From Alicyclobacillus suci (lineage in GTDB: Bacteria > Bacillota > Bacilli > Alicyclobacillales > Alicyclobacillaceae), in NCBI RefSeq assembly GCF_017329615.1, contig NZ_JAFMTW010000020.1, positions 1-60,825 of the forward strand: a stretch of DNA of 60,825 nt. The letters run 5' to 3'. This document shows, piece after piece, positions 9,068 through 17,450 of the stretch. A model generated the notes under the pieces. That model saw only the letters and a list, made by a program, of their open reading frames with translations. It was not told the DNA's origin and did no database searches. Both the position numbers and the translations under genes were made by a program. The stretch's first letter is position 1, and each line of letters opens with the position of its first letter.

Positions 9068-10060
9068 TTATATCGTATAAGATTCCAACGTAGATGACGC
9101 AAACAACGCCTCAATATCGACTGGTTTCTGAATCATGCCCTGTTCATAAGAATAGTTCACCGCAGCCTCAAGGGTATGGCGGTTTGCCTCAACGCCATAT
9201 GGCCAGAAATCCTTTCCCATAATTTTTTCGGTACGTTCCACTTCTGCGGTCAACCACGGGAGTGTGACCTTCAACGCAGCTGTTTGTCTGAATCCTTCAT
9301 ACACGACTTTCTTTGCCTGTAAAAAAGCCTGATATAAATTCATGGCGACCCACGGATGGCGCGCTAGAATCTCTTCCTTAATCGCAATTACGTGCATAAT
9401 TGGAAAAATACCGGTTCGCTCAAAATACGCCTGTTCTTCGCGCACGTAATCCGGAAACAGACGTCTAACATTTGGTGAGCCCGCCAAAAACGAGGATGGC
9501 GCACGAGGTCCAATAAAGGCGTCAATCTCGCCCTTTTCCAGCATGTCATTCAATGTCTGGTGGGGGCCAATCGGTTGGATATCTAGTTCGTCGGGTAATT
9601 GCAATGAGACCTTTTCAATCCTTCCCGGTGACTCCTCACCCCCGATTTTCCACTGGATGTCTTTCGGATGAACGTCGTATTCATGCTGTAAAATACCGCG
9701 TATCCACAGGCACGCAGTCAATTGATATTCAGGTATGCCCACCCGCTTCCCACGCAAGTCAACAGGCTGCTCAATCCCTGCGTGTGCATTCACAAAAATG
9801 CACGAATGGCGAAACATTCTCGACACAAACACCGGAATGGCCAAGAACCTTGGCATCCCTTTATCACGAGCTATCAGATATGACGACAACGACAACTCTG
9901 CCACATCAAACTCTTGATGTCTCATCATCCGCCAAAAGGTTTCCTCCACCTCCATCGTTAGAGGATTCAATGCAATCCCTTTCGGCTGAATACTTCCATC
10001 TAACAAAGGAGCCACTCTATCATAATTCCAACAGCCAAACGAAAGATTTAATTTGTTCAT
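9068..10060 (-). CDS. 4,5-dihydroxyphthalate-decarboxylase-like protein (periplasmic-binding-protein fold)
   Basis: About 330 residues. The N-terminal LSFGCWNYDRVAPLLDGSI, then EETFWRMMRHQEFDVAELSL, match the Pht5 family, which removes one carboxyl from 4,5-dihydroxyphthalate to give protocatechuate; relatives are often labelled ABC substrate-binding proteins because of the shared fold. No signal peptide or lipobox is present, which favours an enzyme. Start ATG 10060 follows GAGGGGCGTTCAGG; the frame extends upstream into the previous gene without a good start. It is the last gene of a five-gene operon with a Rieske oxygenase and a Gfo/Idh dehydrogenase, the same three families as phthalate degradation. 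Actual substrate unknown. Confidence 0.78.
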   Translation of the reverse strand: MNKLNLSFGCWNYDRVAPLLDGSIQPKGIALNPLTMEVEETFWRMMRHQEFDVAELSLSSYLIARDKGMPRFLAIPVFVSRMFRHSCIFVNAHAGIEQPVDLRGKRVGIPEYQLTACLWIRGILQHEYDVHPKDIQWKIGGEESPGRIEKVSLQLPDELDIQPIGPHQTLNDMLEKGEIDAFIGPRAPSSFLAGSPNVRRLFPDYVREEQAYFERTGIFPIMHVIAIKEEILARHPWVAMNLYQAFLQAKKVVYEGFRQTAALKVTLPWLTAEVERTEKIMGKDFWPYGVEANRHTLEAAVNYSYEQGMIQKPVDIEALFASSTLESYTI

Positions 10061-10106
10061 CCTGAACGCCCCTCTTCGCTTAGACAAACCCTTCATCATT
10101 AATCCA

Positions 10107-11285
10107 CTATCGACCAGACACGCCAACCTGATGCTGAAGAAAAACCTCCTTTTGCTGTTTTGAAGAATCCAGCACAGCTAAACAGACTTCCAAGGTCGCT
10201 AACGCCCATCGTCCGTCATGTATCGGACACCGTATTCCCTCTATGGCATCATGAAACTCAGAAACTACAGAGTCGTGAGCCGTTACGTTCTCTGGCAAAT
10301 GGAGATATTCGATTTCTCGGTCTCCATATACAGCTAATCCTTGCGGGGTTTGGCGAATATCTCCATTCTCACAAGATACCATTGTCATTCCGAATAGCGG
10401 CAGTCGTTCGACAGCAGCATATTGAGCCGTGGAGCAATAGCCTGCGCGACTGCGCTTCATCTGCACCTCGGTCTGCGTATCTGCCAACTGTACCTGTCTT
10501 CTTTGTCGCCCATATTGAGGCATTGCCCTATAGTCGTCCACTTCCCCCCATTCCCCAAGTCCAAAAGTCAACTCGGACGAGTGAAAATGGTCATAGCCGT
10601 TATACACCGCCGTAGCGACAGTTCCATCCGTAAACTCAAGAAAGACGGTGTGTGCGCCTTCCGTTGGGCGGCTGCCATCCCAAATGCCCGTGGTGGCACG
10701 AACACTTCTTACTAAACCACCGCCAATTAAACGAATGATGTCAAACTGGTGCGCGCCTTGCCGAAAAACGACGCCACCCCCGAGTGCGGTATTTAATTCA
10801 TCCGGCAACCTGGGACGATATATCCAATCGCTGTAACACCAATTGTGAATCATTCGGACGCGACCCAGACGGCCCGTCTCCACTATCCTTCGAATTTCTT
10901 GAATCGGCGGGTCAAAGCTATGTGAATGGCCGACTAGAAGAATGACCCCTTGTTGTTCAGCCATCTGGACAAGCGCGAGAGCGGTATCCACATCCAATGA
11001 TAGCGGTTTCTCAACTAATACATGTTTTCCATTTCTAAGCGCACAGGCGACATGCTCCGCATGCAGTGGCGTAGGTGTCGAGATGTACAGGGCATCCACA
11101 TTTGACAATTCGGCCAATTCTTCTGCATCGTGGTAAACGGGGACGTCAAAATCACGCGCAAAATTTGTCCTTTCCTCTTCCACGGGTGACGCTGCAGCGA
11201 CCATCCGAATGCCAGGATGCTTGAGAAACGCCGGGAGCATTTTACAAAACGCCGTTCCCAACCCCGCAACACCGAGTCGAATCAT
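10107..11285 (-). CDS. Gfo/Idh/MocA-family NAD(P)-dependent dehydrogenase (dihydrodiol-dehydrogenase candidate)
   Basis: 392 residues. The Rossmann domain starts at the N-terminus (RLGVAGLGTAFCKMLPAFL), followed by the family signature VLVEKPLSLDVDTALALV (EKP lysine) and the C-terminal alpha/beta domain (GGGVVFRQGAHQFDIIRLIG with the conserved His). In phthalate degraders, the Pht4 dihydrodiol dehydrogenase belongs to this family, so with the neighbouring Rieske oxygenase and decarboxylase a role in rearomatising a cis-dihydrodiol is plausible. ATG 11285 is preceded by AAGGGTCGTGAGATAG and lies 5 bases after the previous stop. Confidence 0.82.
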   Translation of the reverse strand: MIRLGVAGLGTAFCKMLPAFLKHPGIRMVAAASPVEEERTNFARDFDVPVYHDAEELAELSNVDALYISTPTPLHAEHVACALRNGKHVLVEKPLSLDVDTALALVQMAEQQGVILLVGHSHSFDPPIQEIRRIVETGRLGRVRMIHNWCYSDWIYRPRLPDELNTALGGGVVFRQGAHQFDIIRLIGGGLVRSVRATTGIWDGSRPTEGAHTVFLEFTDGTVATAVYNGYDHFHSSELTFGLGEWGEVDDYRAMPQYGRQRRQVQLADTQTEVQMKRSRAGYCSTAQYAAVERLPLFGMTMVSCENGDIRQTPQGLAVYGDREIEYLHLPENVTAHDSVVSEFHDAIEGIRCPIHDGRWALATLEVCLAVLDSSKQQKEVFLQHQVGVSGR

Positions 11286-11290
11286 CTATC

Positions 11291-11527
11291 TCACGACCCT
11301 TCATCCAATTCCGAAATTACCACCCGGGCGTTATCCACAATCTCGCCGCACCAAGCACAATGAGAACAATAGCAGTAATAAACAGTGTCCTGCGCCCTCC
11401 AATACTTTACTAGGAGGCTCCTTTCGTTCAACAACGGCTGGCTGCAGTTCGGACAAAAGAGTTTTCGCGTGTGTTTGGGGACAGAGATTTCTGGTCTCCG
11501 CTGTTGCATCGGCCTCCCCTTCAACAT
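11291..11527 (-). CDS. Small Cys-rich (zinc-ribbon or rubredoxin-like) protein, coupled to the Rieske oxygenase
   Basis: About 78 residues. Two metal-binding knuckles are visible: FCPNCSQPL and, about 25 residues later, CYCSHCAWCG. The pattern CxxC-x(~25)-CxxC fits a zinc ribbon or an atypical rubredoxin. Its ATG overlaps the oxygenase stop (TGATG), the classic reinitiation arrangement; a later ATG at 11509 directly behind AAGGGGAGG is an alternative start. I do not recognise the family. Position between an oxygenase and a dehydrogenase, and the absence of an oxygenase reductase nearby, make an electron-transfer or assembly role possible but unproven. Confidence 0.7.
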   Translation of the reverse strand: MLKGRPMQQRRPEISVPKHTRKLFCPNCSQPLLNERSLLVKYWRAQDTVYYCYCSHCAWCGEIVDNARVVISELDEGS

Positions 11528-12777
11528 CACTTGATGCCTACCTTGCTAAATAGGTCAATAAGCTCTTGAACAACGGGGCAAAAACGGGTTTGAAAACGCA
11601 TCGTAACGCTCTCAAAACCTTCACTAAAGTGATGCTTCTTCCGTTCCAAAGGAAGTACAATCATCTCGTTGAGTTCCGGATTGCGAATGACGCCTAACGG
11701 ATCTTCGCCATTTTCCACCTTCGCGATTTGCTCCATAAACAACTTTCTTAATAGGATAATGCCTTTATCTGTCGTTCCTAAGTGCTCATCTGTCCGATCC
11801 GCGACAGCCCCCTGTGTAATCCAGGCCATAATATCCTGACCATCAATATAATCCGTGATAAATTCCCCCGATTCATCCTGCCAAGGGACGTCGTACAGAC
11901 ACAGTTTTTGCAGTGCTGGTGGTACCTCCACACCTTCTCCCGGAACATACGCGTTATACCAAATATGCCAAGTGTGCGTATCGTCAATCGGAATCCTCAT
12001 TTGAAGCGCATAAGTACCAAGTCCACCACTTCCGACCGCAAGTGTAAACGGAAATACAACAGGGTGCCCAACCCTCCAATCATCGACATTCTCACTCTGT
12101 CCCTCCAGAAGCCGCCGTTTAATAATGCCGTATTCAAACACATCAAACGCGGTCTTTACGTGATGTCGACTAAAAGCTACCTTCACATCACGCCCCATTT
12201 CACGGCTCTTAAATTCGTGATAATGACCATGTAGCCATTCCGTGTGTACCGGATCTAACGAATTCTCCATCACCTGCATAAAGTTCACTGGGAGTACCGC
12301 TTGACCGACGATTCGAATCGTTCCTTCCGTCGCAAAAGCGTCATATCGTGGTAACAGTGGCACTGGCTGTGGACCCATGTAAGTGAACAGCATCCCCCCT
12401 AGTCGTTCAACCGGATATGCCTTCACCCGAATTTTATTTTTAAAAGTACTATCCTCCGGCTCATTCGGCTGCTCTGTACATTGTCCCTCGTGATTGATAC
12501 ACCAGCCGTGATAGGGGCAGCGGATGCCGTCCTGTTCTGGAATTCCGTATGCAAACGACGCCCCCCGATGCGGACACTTCTCCTCGATTAACCCAAACTT
12601 CCCTTTCAAATCGCGGTACAACACTAAATCTTCACCCAAAATACGAATTCGCTTTGTCCACTTGTCCTCCAGTTCCACTTCAGCGCCCACCGGGATCCAA
12701 TAACGACGCAACAAATTTCCCATCGGGGTACCAGGCCCTACCTGCGTCAGCGTTTGATTTTGCTCATAACTAATCAT
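11527..12777 (-). CDS. Rieske non-heme iron aromatic-ring oxygenase, alpha subunit (Pht3/VanA-like)
   Basis: 416 residues. The Rieske 2Fe-2S centre is CPHRGASFAYG and CPYHGWCIN (CxH and CxxH, about residues 68-90). The mononuclear iron site is DPVHTEWLH (DxxHxxxxH, about residues 175-183). The single-component architecture resembles phthalate 4,5-dioxygenase and vanillate demethylase oxygenases, which need a separate reductase; none is visible nearby. ATG 12777 directly follows the aldolase stop, with GGGAGAGG upstream. It is the second gene of a class II aldolase, oxygenase, Cys-rich, Gfo/Idh and decarboxylase operon. Confidence 0.9.
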   Translation of the reverse strand: MISYEQNQTLTQVGPGTPMGNLLRRYWIPVGAEVELEDKWTKRIRILGEDLVLYRDLKGKFGLIEEKCPHRGASFAYGIPEQDGIRCPYHGWCINHEGQCTEQPNEPEDSTFKNKIRVKAYPVERLGGMLFTYMGPQPVPLLPRYDAFATEGTIRIVGQAVLPVNFMQVMENSLDPVHTEWLHGHYHEFKSREMGRDVKVAFSRHHVKTAFDVFEYGIIKRRLLEGQSENVDDWRVGHPVVFPFTLAVGSGGLGTYALQMRIPIDDTHTWHIWYNAYVPGEGVEVPPALQKLCLYDVPWQDESGEFITDYIDGQDIMAWITQGAVADRTDEHLGTTDKGIILLRKLFMEQIAKVENGEDPLGVIRNPELNEMIVLPLERKKHHFSEGFESVTMRFQTRFCPVVQELIDLFSKVGIK

Positions 12778-13518
12778 CTACGCCTCTCCCTTTCCCACCG
12801 AATCAATCCCTTGGAATGAACCAGCCAGCCTAGCCTTTTCCTCGTGGTACCGCCACGCTTTACGAATAATACTCGGTGCCCAATTGGACTCACGCGTTCT
12901 CTCGAGGTTTTCGCCCTCCAACACATGAAAATCCGCATTGATTGACGCCGCATAGAACTGTTTCTTCGCATTCTCCTCAAGATAAACAGAGGCAGCAAAG
13001 ACTTCCTCAATTCCGCTGCCGACTACAACATTCCCGTGATGACGAATCTGTACCACCGGACTCGTTCCCAGGATTTCTGCGAGTTCTACAGCCAATTCTC
13101 GCGTATTCACCAAGCTCGATTTCTCGAACACAGGGAAGTCAGTAGTAAACGCCCCGATGGAGAAAACTGGGCGAAGGGGGTGGCCGGCAATCCCCAACAC
13201 AGTCTGCCAATGAGGATGACTATGAATGACAGCGCTCACATCTGGTCTGCGTTGATAAATCGCTGCGTGAATATGAACCTCGCTGGGCGGTTCTTGCATC
13301 CCCTCATCCACTCGACCATCCAGGTCACATGACACAATATCCTCTACCGTCAGCGAGGCGCGGCTCGCTGCTCGAGCGTTAATGAGAAATCTGTCCTGCT
13401 TCGGCAACCGAAAACTAAAGTGGCCGTTCATATCCAGAATTCCAATCCGCTCCAACATCCGTACTGCTTTCACGAGCTGTCGTCGGATTGCCACTTCGTC
13501 GTTTATTTCCATGAACAT
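12778..13518 (-). CDS. Class II aldolase/adducin-family protein (aldolase or decarboxylase)
   Basis: 246 residues with the class II fold: GHFSFRLP near the N-terminus, EPPSEVHIHAAIYQRRPDV with the catalytic Glu and first metal histidines, then VIHSHPHWQ, and later IRHHGNVVVGSGIEEVFAAS with the third metal His. Members are fuculose-type aldolases, but some, including PhtC of actinobacterial phthalate pathways, decarboxylate dihydroxyphthalates. Being first in an aromatic oxygenase operon favours the latter or a ring-cleavage-product aldolase. ATG 13518 follows AGAGGACGGG. A box shared with other catabolic promoters lies 80-110 bp upstream. Confidence 0.82.
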   Translation of the reverse strand: MFMEINDEVAIRRQLVKAVRMLERIGILDMNGHFSFRLPKQDRFLINARAASRASLTVEDIVSCDLDGRVDEGMQEPPSEVHIHAAIYQRRPDVSAVIHSHPHWQTVLGIAGHPLRPVFSIGAFTTDFPVFEKSSLVNTRELAVELAEILGTSPVVQIRHHGNVVVGSGIEEVFAASVYLEENAKKQFYAASINADFHVLEGENLERTRESNWAPSIIRKAWRYHEEKARLAGSFQGIDSVGKGEA

Positions 13519-13598
13519 CCCGTCCTCTCAAGTTACTCATCGCCATCGCCAATTCCATCATTCAGTGTGCCTGAATCAAAGATAAGCTGATGTCACGG

Positions 13599-13630
13599 TA
13601 TTTTCAAATAATTATTTAGATGTAATTGAT
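13599..13630. promoter_or_regulatory. Shared catabolic box, copy 1 (before the oxygenase operon)
   Basis: TATTTTCAAATAATTATTTA followed by GATGTAATTGAT. The first 20 bases match the copy at 15359 almost exactly, and the following GATGT-ATT is also shared. It contains the self-complementary AAATAATTATTT and lies upstream of the minus-strand operon start at 13518. It is a likely site for the LysR protein encoded at 15434. Confidence 0.6.
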
Positions 13631-13763
13631 ATAACGTTTTTCTTATATATCATGTACAGTCTGAAATACAAACATGCCACGGAGGTCATTGACGACTTCA
13701 ACGGTCGAACTCCGTATTCCATCCATTTCTATTTTTTATTAAGGGGCGTATTGAGAATGCAGT

Positions 13764-15050
13764 TCAATATTTTTGCGGAGTTAATACAGCCATCGCCGCT
13801 GCGGACAAAATCGCTACAGCCGCAAGAAATCCGAAGGAAGCGGAATAGTTGTTATTGGGCCCCAACAACAGACCCATGATATACGAAGCGAAGGCACCAA
13901 TAAAATTGCTGACACCGGACAATACACCACCGGCCTTCCCCATCTGCGTCTCTCTACTGAAACTGTGAATTAGGGAATGAATGACGACCGTAGTACCTTG
14001 CAGTACCCAGATAGCAATTCCAATCATAATTAACACCAGAATTGTGTTTTGAACTTCAGTGGAGAAAAAAATTAACACCGCGTAAATAAGAAAGAAAACA
14101 ATCCCAAACGGCGCTCGACGTACCAAACGGTCAGACCATCGACTTAACCAAAGCAACATTCCGATACCCAAAAACCAAGCCGCGGCCGTAAAATCCCCCA
14201 TACCAGACAGGCTCATGTGGCGCACATCTGTTAAATAGGATGGAAGCCATGTGTTAATCCCAAAGATACCCATACCTGTCGCCGTGTTTGCGAGTGCAAG
14301 AAACCAAAACCGATAGTTCTTAAACACGTTTGTTCTCGCAAAGTTCTGGGCCCTTGGAACCTCATTTGTCTCCTGCAAGATACCAGACTGAATCCGCTCA
14401 ATTTCCAGTAACGACGCGCGTGAACTCTGTGGTTCATCCCTGACCAATGTAATCAATAACACAATCGGTATCAAGCCAGCCGCAGCCAGAACAAAGAAAA
14501 CGGAACGCCACCCCAAAGTGCTAAGCAGTGCAGGAACAAGCAAACCCGCAGCCGCAACGCCTAGGTTAATCCCGGAAACCCAAACTGCACTGGCACGACT
14601 ACGTTCTTTCACCGGAAACCATCGGGCGGTTAAATTGTTGCACACAGGCCAAATAGCCGCCTCCGCGAGTCCCAGCCCAATACGCGAAACGTACAGCACT
14701 CCAAGATTTGTGGATATTCCGCCCAAAAATAACATCACAACCCATACGATACAGGCGTAAATCGCAATCCTCCTCGGCCCAAACCGGTCACTCAAAAATC
14801 CCCAAACAGGCATCCCAACGCCATAAGCCACCGCAAACAGCGTCGTCAGCAGCCCGGCCAATCCATGCTTCCCAACAATATTCATCGCCACCTGAAAAGG
14901 TTGGTCATGCATTACAATGCCTACGTTCACTTTGTCGATCATCCCAATGGTCTGTAATACAACCAGCGCGGGAACGATGTGTAGCCAACGAATATTTGTC
15001 AACGGACGCCCGTGCTCACGTTCTACCTGCGTGCTCAATATTCCACTCAT
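13764..15050 (-). CDS. MFS transporter, anion:cation symporter (ACS) type, aromatic-acid uptake candidate
   Basis: 428 residues, twelve membrane segments. The N-terminal part (IGMIDKVNVGIV, then GFLSDRFGPRRIAI) and the middle (ARWFPVKERSRASAV) carry the ACS/phthalate-permease signature. Family members import organic anions such as phthalate, 4-hydroxyphenylacetate or glucarate with protons. It is flanked by the oxygenase operon and by a divergent LysR gene, which argues for uptake of the operon's substrate. The start GRPLTNIRWLHIV region is normal for the family. Confidence 0.85.
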   Translation of the reverse strand: MSGILSTQVEREHGRPLTNIRWLHIVPALVVLQTIGMIDKVNVGIVMHDQPFQVAMNIVGKHGLAGLLTTLFAVAYGVGMPVWGFLSDRFGPRRIAIYACIVWVVMLFLGGISTNLGVLYVSRIGLGLAEAAIWPVCNNLTARWFPVKERSRASAVWVSGINLGVAAAGLLVPALLSTLGWRSVFFVLAAAGLIPIVLLITLVRDEPQSSRASLLEIERIQSGILQETNEVPRAQNFARTNVFKNYRFWFLALANTATGMGIFGINTWLPSYLTDVRHMSLSGMGDFTAAAWFLGIGMLLWLSRWSDRLVRRAPFGIVFFLIYAVLIFFSTEVQNTILVLIMIGIAIWVLQGTTVVIHSLIHSFSRETQMGKAGGVLSGVSNFIGAFASYIMGLLLGPNNNYSASFGFLAAVAILSAAAMAVLTPQKY

Positions 15051-15433
15051 CTCAGCCTATCCCTCACTAAATAAGGATAAAATAAAGTTTGATTACATTT
15101 TCCCGAGAAACCGGAACTTCTGCTCGCTTGTCGCCTCACCAAATTGTATGCGCTTACATTTCGTTGGAGATTGTATAGACCACTCGATGACAATGCCTCT
15201 TCATTCACACCCTCTTTCTTCATTAGATTACATATAAACCCAATACAAAAGTAACTAAATCTTACAGCACCTCTGAGCAGATAAACCATATCACCGACGA
15301 AATCAAACCAACCAAGCAACTTCTAAGCTGTTGCATTGAACTTAACTTAAGTCTGCTGTATTTTCAAATAACTATTCTGATGTTATTTTATAAGCGATTA
15401 CGAATATCCCTTTAACATAAAGGAGGGGGCTCA
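15051..15433. other. Divergent control region between MFS importer and LysR gene
   Basis: 383 bases without a supported gene. It contains the shared catabolic box at 15359-15388, which lies about 45-75 bp ahead of the LysR start, and AT-rich promoter-like DNA. Short frames inside show no ribosome site or family resemblance. Confidence 0.6.
15359..15388. promoter_or_regulatory. Shared catabolic box, copy 2 (before the LysR gene)
   Basis: TATTTTCAAATAACTATTCT followed by GATGTTATTT. It matches copy 1 at 13599 and, more weakly, copy 3 at 18568, always on the same strand. It is well placed for autoregulation of the LysR gene. Confidence 0.6.
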
Positions 15434-16357
15434 TTGGACGATCCGCTCAAACTTAGCCAACTTCAACTGTTCTGTTCCGTCGTAGAAAATGGGGGATATA
15501 CTCGAGCCGCTGAACACCTCAACATGACGCAGCCAGCAGTAAGTCAACAAGTCCGTATCCTGGAGCGACAATTAGACGCAAGGCTGTTTGTCCGACGGGG
15601 GAATCAAGTGTTGCTCAGCGAGGTTGGAAAAGTGGTCTATGAATACGCGCAAAACATGTTGCGTCTCGACAGTCGTCTAAGGGCTGCCGTCCAATCCCTA
15701 TCTTCCAAGGAAAATGAAACAGTAGTACTCGGAAGTAATCGTCCATTCGGGCGATACTTGCTGCCGAATATCTTGGCGGAGTATTGCAAAAAATTTCCTA
15801 ACGCAAAGGTCGACGTTCATTATGCGAACTCTGAAGAAATTTGTGAACAAGTCCTCAATAACATGGTCGACATTGGTCTTGTCACTTGGGATCCCTCGAT
15901 TGAACTCCCTCCTCGACTCACGTCCCGCGTGATGCGGAACGACCCATGGTGCCTCGTTGCTGCGAGCCACTCAAGCTGGGCGAGGGAGCATACAACCATC
16001 AGCCGTGCCCTATTTGAAACCGCCCCGCTCATCACCGCTGTGGAGGGGTCGACCAATTGGAAAATCGTGCAGCGTATGTTGAGTGAACTAGATATTGGGA
16101 TGGAGGACTATCACGTCCGCCTGAGACTAGACGACATCGAATCAATGAAGCACATCGTACTACAAGGACTCGGAATTGCCTTCCTACAGTTAAGCGCTAT
16201 TCAACAGGAACTCCAAGATGGCCACTTATTTAGCTTTCAATTTCCTGCGGGATACCAGCCCGTACAAAGCTACATTATCGTCACAAAAACCAAAGGTCAT
16301 ATTACCCCCAGCGCAGCACAGTTAATGAATTACCTCCGTGGGGACAACCTCAATTGA
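15434..16357 (+). CDS. LysR-family transcriptional regulator of the aromatic island
   Basis: 307 residues. The winged HTH is LQLFCSVVENGGYTRAAEHL, then TQPAVSQQVRILERQLDARL, followed by a standard effector-binding domain. Start is TTG 15434, justified by AAAGGAGGGGGCTCA immediately upstream. It sits inside the catabolic island, and the repeated box in front of it, the oxygenase operon and the alcohol dehydrogenase makes it the best candidate regulator of all three. A terminator hairpin follows. Confidence 0.87.
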   Translation: MDDPLKLSQLQLFCSVVENGGYTRAAEHLNMTQPAVSQQVRILERQLDARLFVRRGNQVLLSEVGKVVYEYAQNMLRLDSRLRAAVQSLSSKENETVVLGSNRPFGRYLLPNILAEYCKKFPNAKVDVHYANSEEICEQVLNNMVDIGLVTWDPSIELPPRLTSRVMRNDPWCLVAASHSSWAREHTTISRALFETAPLITAVEGSTNWKIVQRMLSELDIGMEDYHVRLRLDDIESMKHIVLQGLGIAFLQLSAIQQELQDGHLFSFQFPAGYQPVQSYIIVTKTKGHITPSAAQLMNYLRGDNLN

Positions 16358-16404
16358 TGTCGTACAACGTGCGGTTGATTTCGCCCTTTATGAAAATCAA
16401 CATA

Positions 16405-16427
16405 GGCACCGTCAAAGAAACGGTGCC
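16405..16427 (+). terminator. Terminator after the LysR gene
   Basis: GGCACCGT and ACGGTGCC, perfect 8-bp arms with a 7-base loop, followed by CTTTCT. It separates the convergent LysR and aldo/keto reductase genes. Confidence 0.75.
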
Positions 16428-16474
16428 CTTTCTAGCGCCCCCTTTGGCATTGTGACGCGGTTCTACCTGTTTAT

Positions 16475-17335
16475 CTAGAATTCCTCATAGACAGCCGGAT
16501 CTTGATTTCTCAACCTGCCATCAGGTCTCGCTAACCCCGAAATCACGTTCATGTCCGCATCGTCCAACGAAAAATCGAAGATTGAAATGTTTTCAAGCTG
16601 CCGCCTAGGGTTAGAGGACCTCGGAATGGAGATGGCTCCAAGTTGATAATGCCAACGCAAAATCACTTGGGAAACCGTTTTATTGTGCTTGCGGGCAATT
16701 TTTTGTAACGTTTCGTTTTCAAACACGTCATTTGCCCTAGCCAATGGGCTCCACGATTGTGTCTTGATATCGTGTGCTTCATGCCACTTTCGTTGAGCCT
16801 CCTGATTGAAGAATGGATGCAATTCTATCTGGTTTACCGTCGGCCTGACCCCAGTTTCCTTCTCCAGACGCTCTATATGGTCAGGCAAAAAATTTGAGAC
16901 GCCAATGGAGCGAATAAATCCCCATTTTTTCGCATCAATCAGCGCTTGCCACGCCTCGACATATTGATTCTGCTTTGGATTTGGCCAATGGATCAGATAC
17001 AAATCGTAATAATCTAAATTCGCACGATATAACGATTCTTGAATTGCAACCACAGCTTGGTCATACGTGTGATAACGTCCAGGCAACTTCGATGTAATTC
17101 TCAATTCTTCTCGCGGAACCGAACTGCGCCTAACCGCTTCCCCTATGGTCCCTTCATTTTCATAATTATACGCGGAATCGAGCAGTCGGTATCCTGCATC
17201 AATTGCACTGACTATCGCGTTGACACCCGCATTGCCCCGCAACTTACCGGTACCTAAGCCGACGACCGGTAACGTAACCCCATCATGAAGCGTAAGTTCT
17301 GGAATGGAGGTTTCCAAGGTTAACCACTCCTTCAA
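16475..17335 (-). CDS. Aldo/keto reductase (AKR, 2,5-diketogluconate-reductase type)
   Basis: 286 residues, the usual single TIM-barrel AKR. The catalytic tetrad is visible: Asp and Tyr in DSAYNYENEGTIGEA, Lys in ITSKLPG, His in LYLIHWPNP. The NADPH-binding end reads IPRSSNPRRQLENI. Such enzymes reduce aldehydes and ketones; here an aromatic aldehyde is possible given the neighbours. A weaker version of the shared box (TTACTATCGTATAA) lies just upstream near 17346-17370. Confidence 0.87.
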   Translation of the reverse strand: MKEWLTLETSIPELTLHDGVTLPVVGLGTGKLRGNAGVNAIVSAIDAGYRLLDSAYNYENEGTIGEAVRRSSVPREELRITSKLPGRYHTYDQAVVAIQESLYRANLDYYDLYLIHWPNPKQNQYVEAWQALIDAKKWGFIRSIGVSNFLPDHIERLEKETGVRPTVNQIELHPFFNQEAQRKWHEAHDIKTQSWSPLARANDVFENETLQKIARKHNKTVSQVILRWHYQLGAISIPRSSNPRRQLENISIFDFSLDDADMNVISGLARPDGRLRNQDPAVYEEF

Positions 17336-17396
17336 TAAGATTTAAGATTACTATCGTATAAACGAAGAGCAATTGCAAAGGGCAAAGCACAACAAA

Positions 17397-17432
17397 CAAG
17401 CGCGCCAGAATCATTCCCTATCCGGCGCGCTT
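17397..17432 (-). terminator. Terminator after the alcohol dehydrogenase
   Basis: Perfect 10-bp GC-rich arms CAAGCGCGCC and GGCGCGCTTG. On the minus strand the hairpin is followed by TTTGTTGTG. It begins about 20 bases past the dehydrogenase stop. Confidence 0.8.
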
Positions 17433-17450
17433 GATGACTAAACGAATAAA

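Noticed and set aside
9553..10065. 170-codon plus-strand frame opposite the decarboxylase gene
   Set aside because: Fully antisense to a gene with clear family motifs.
15047..15319. 90-codon minus-strand frame upstream of the MFS importer
   Set aside because: Covers the control region with the shared box; no ribosome site and no recognisable domain.
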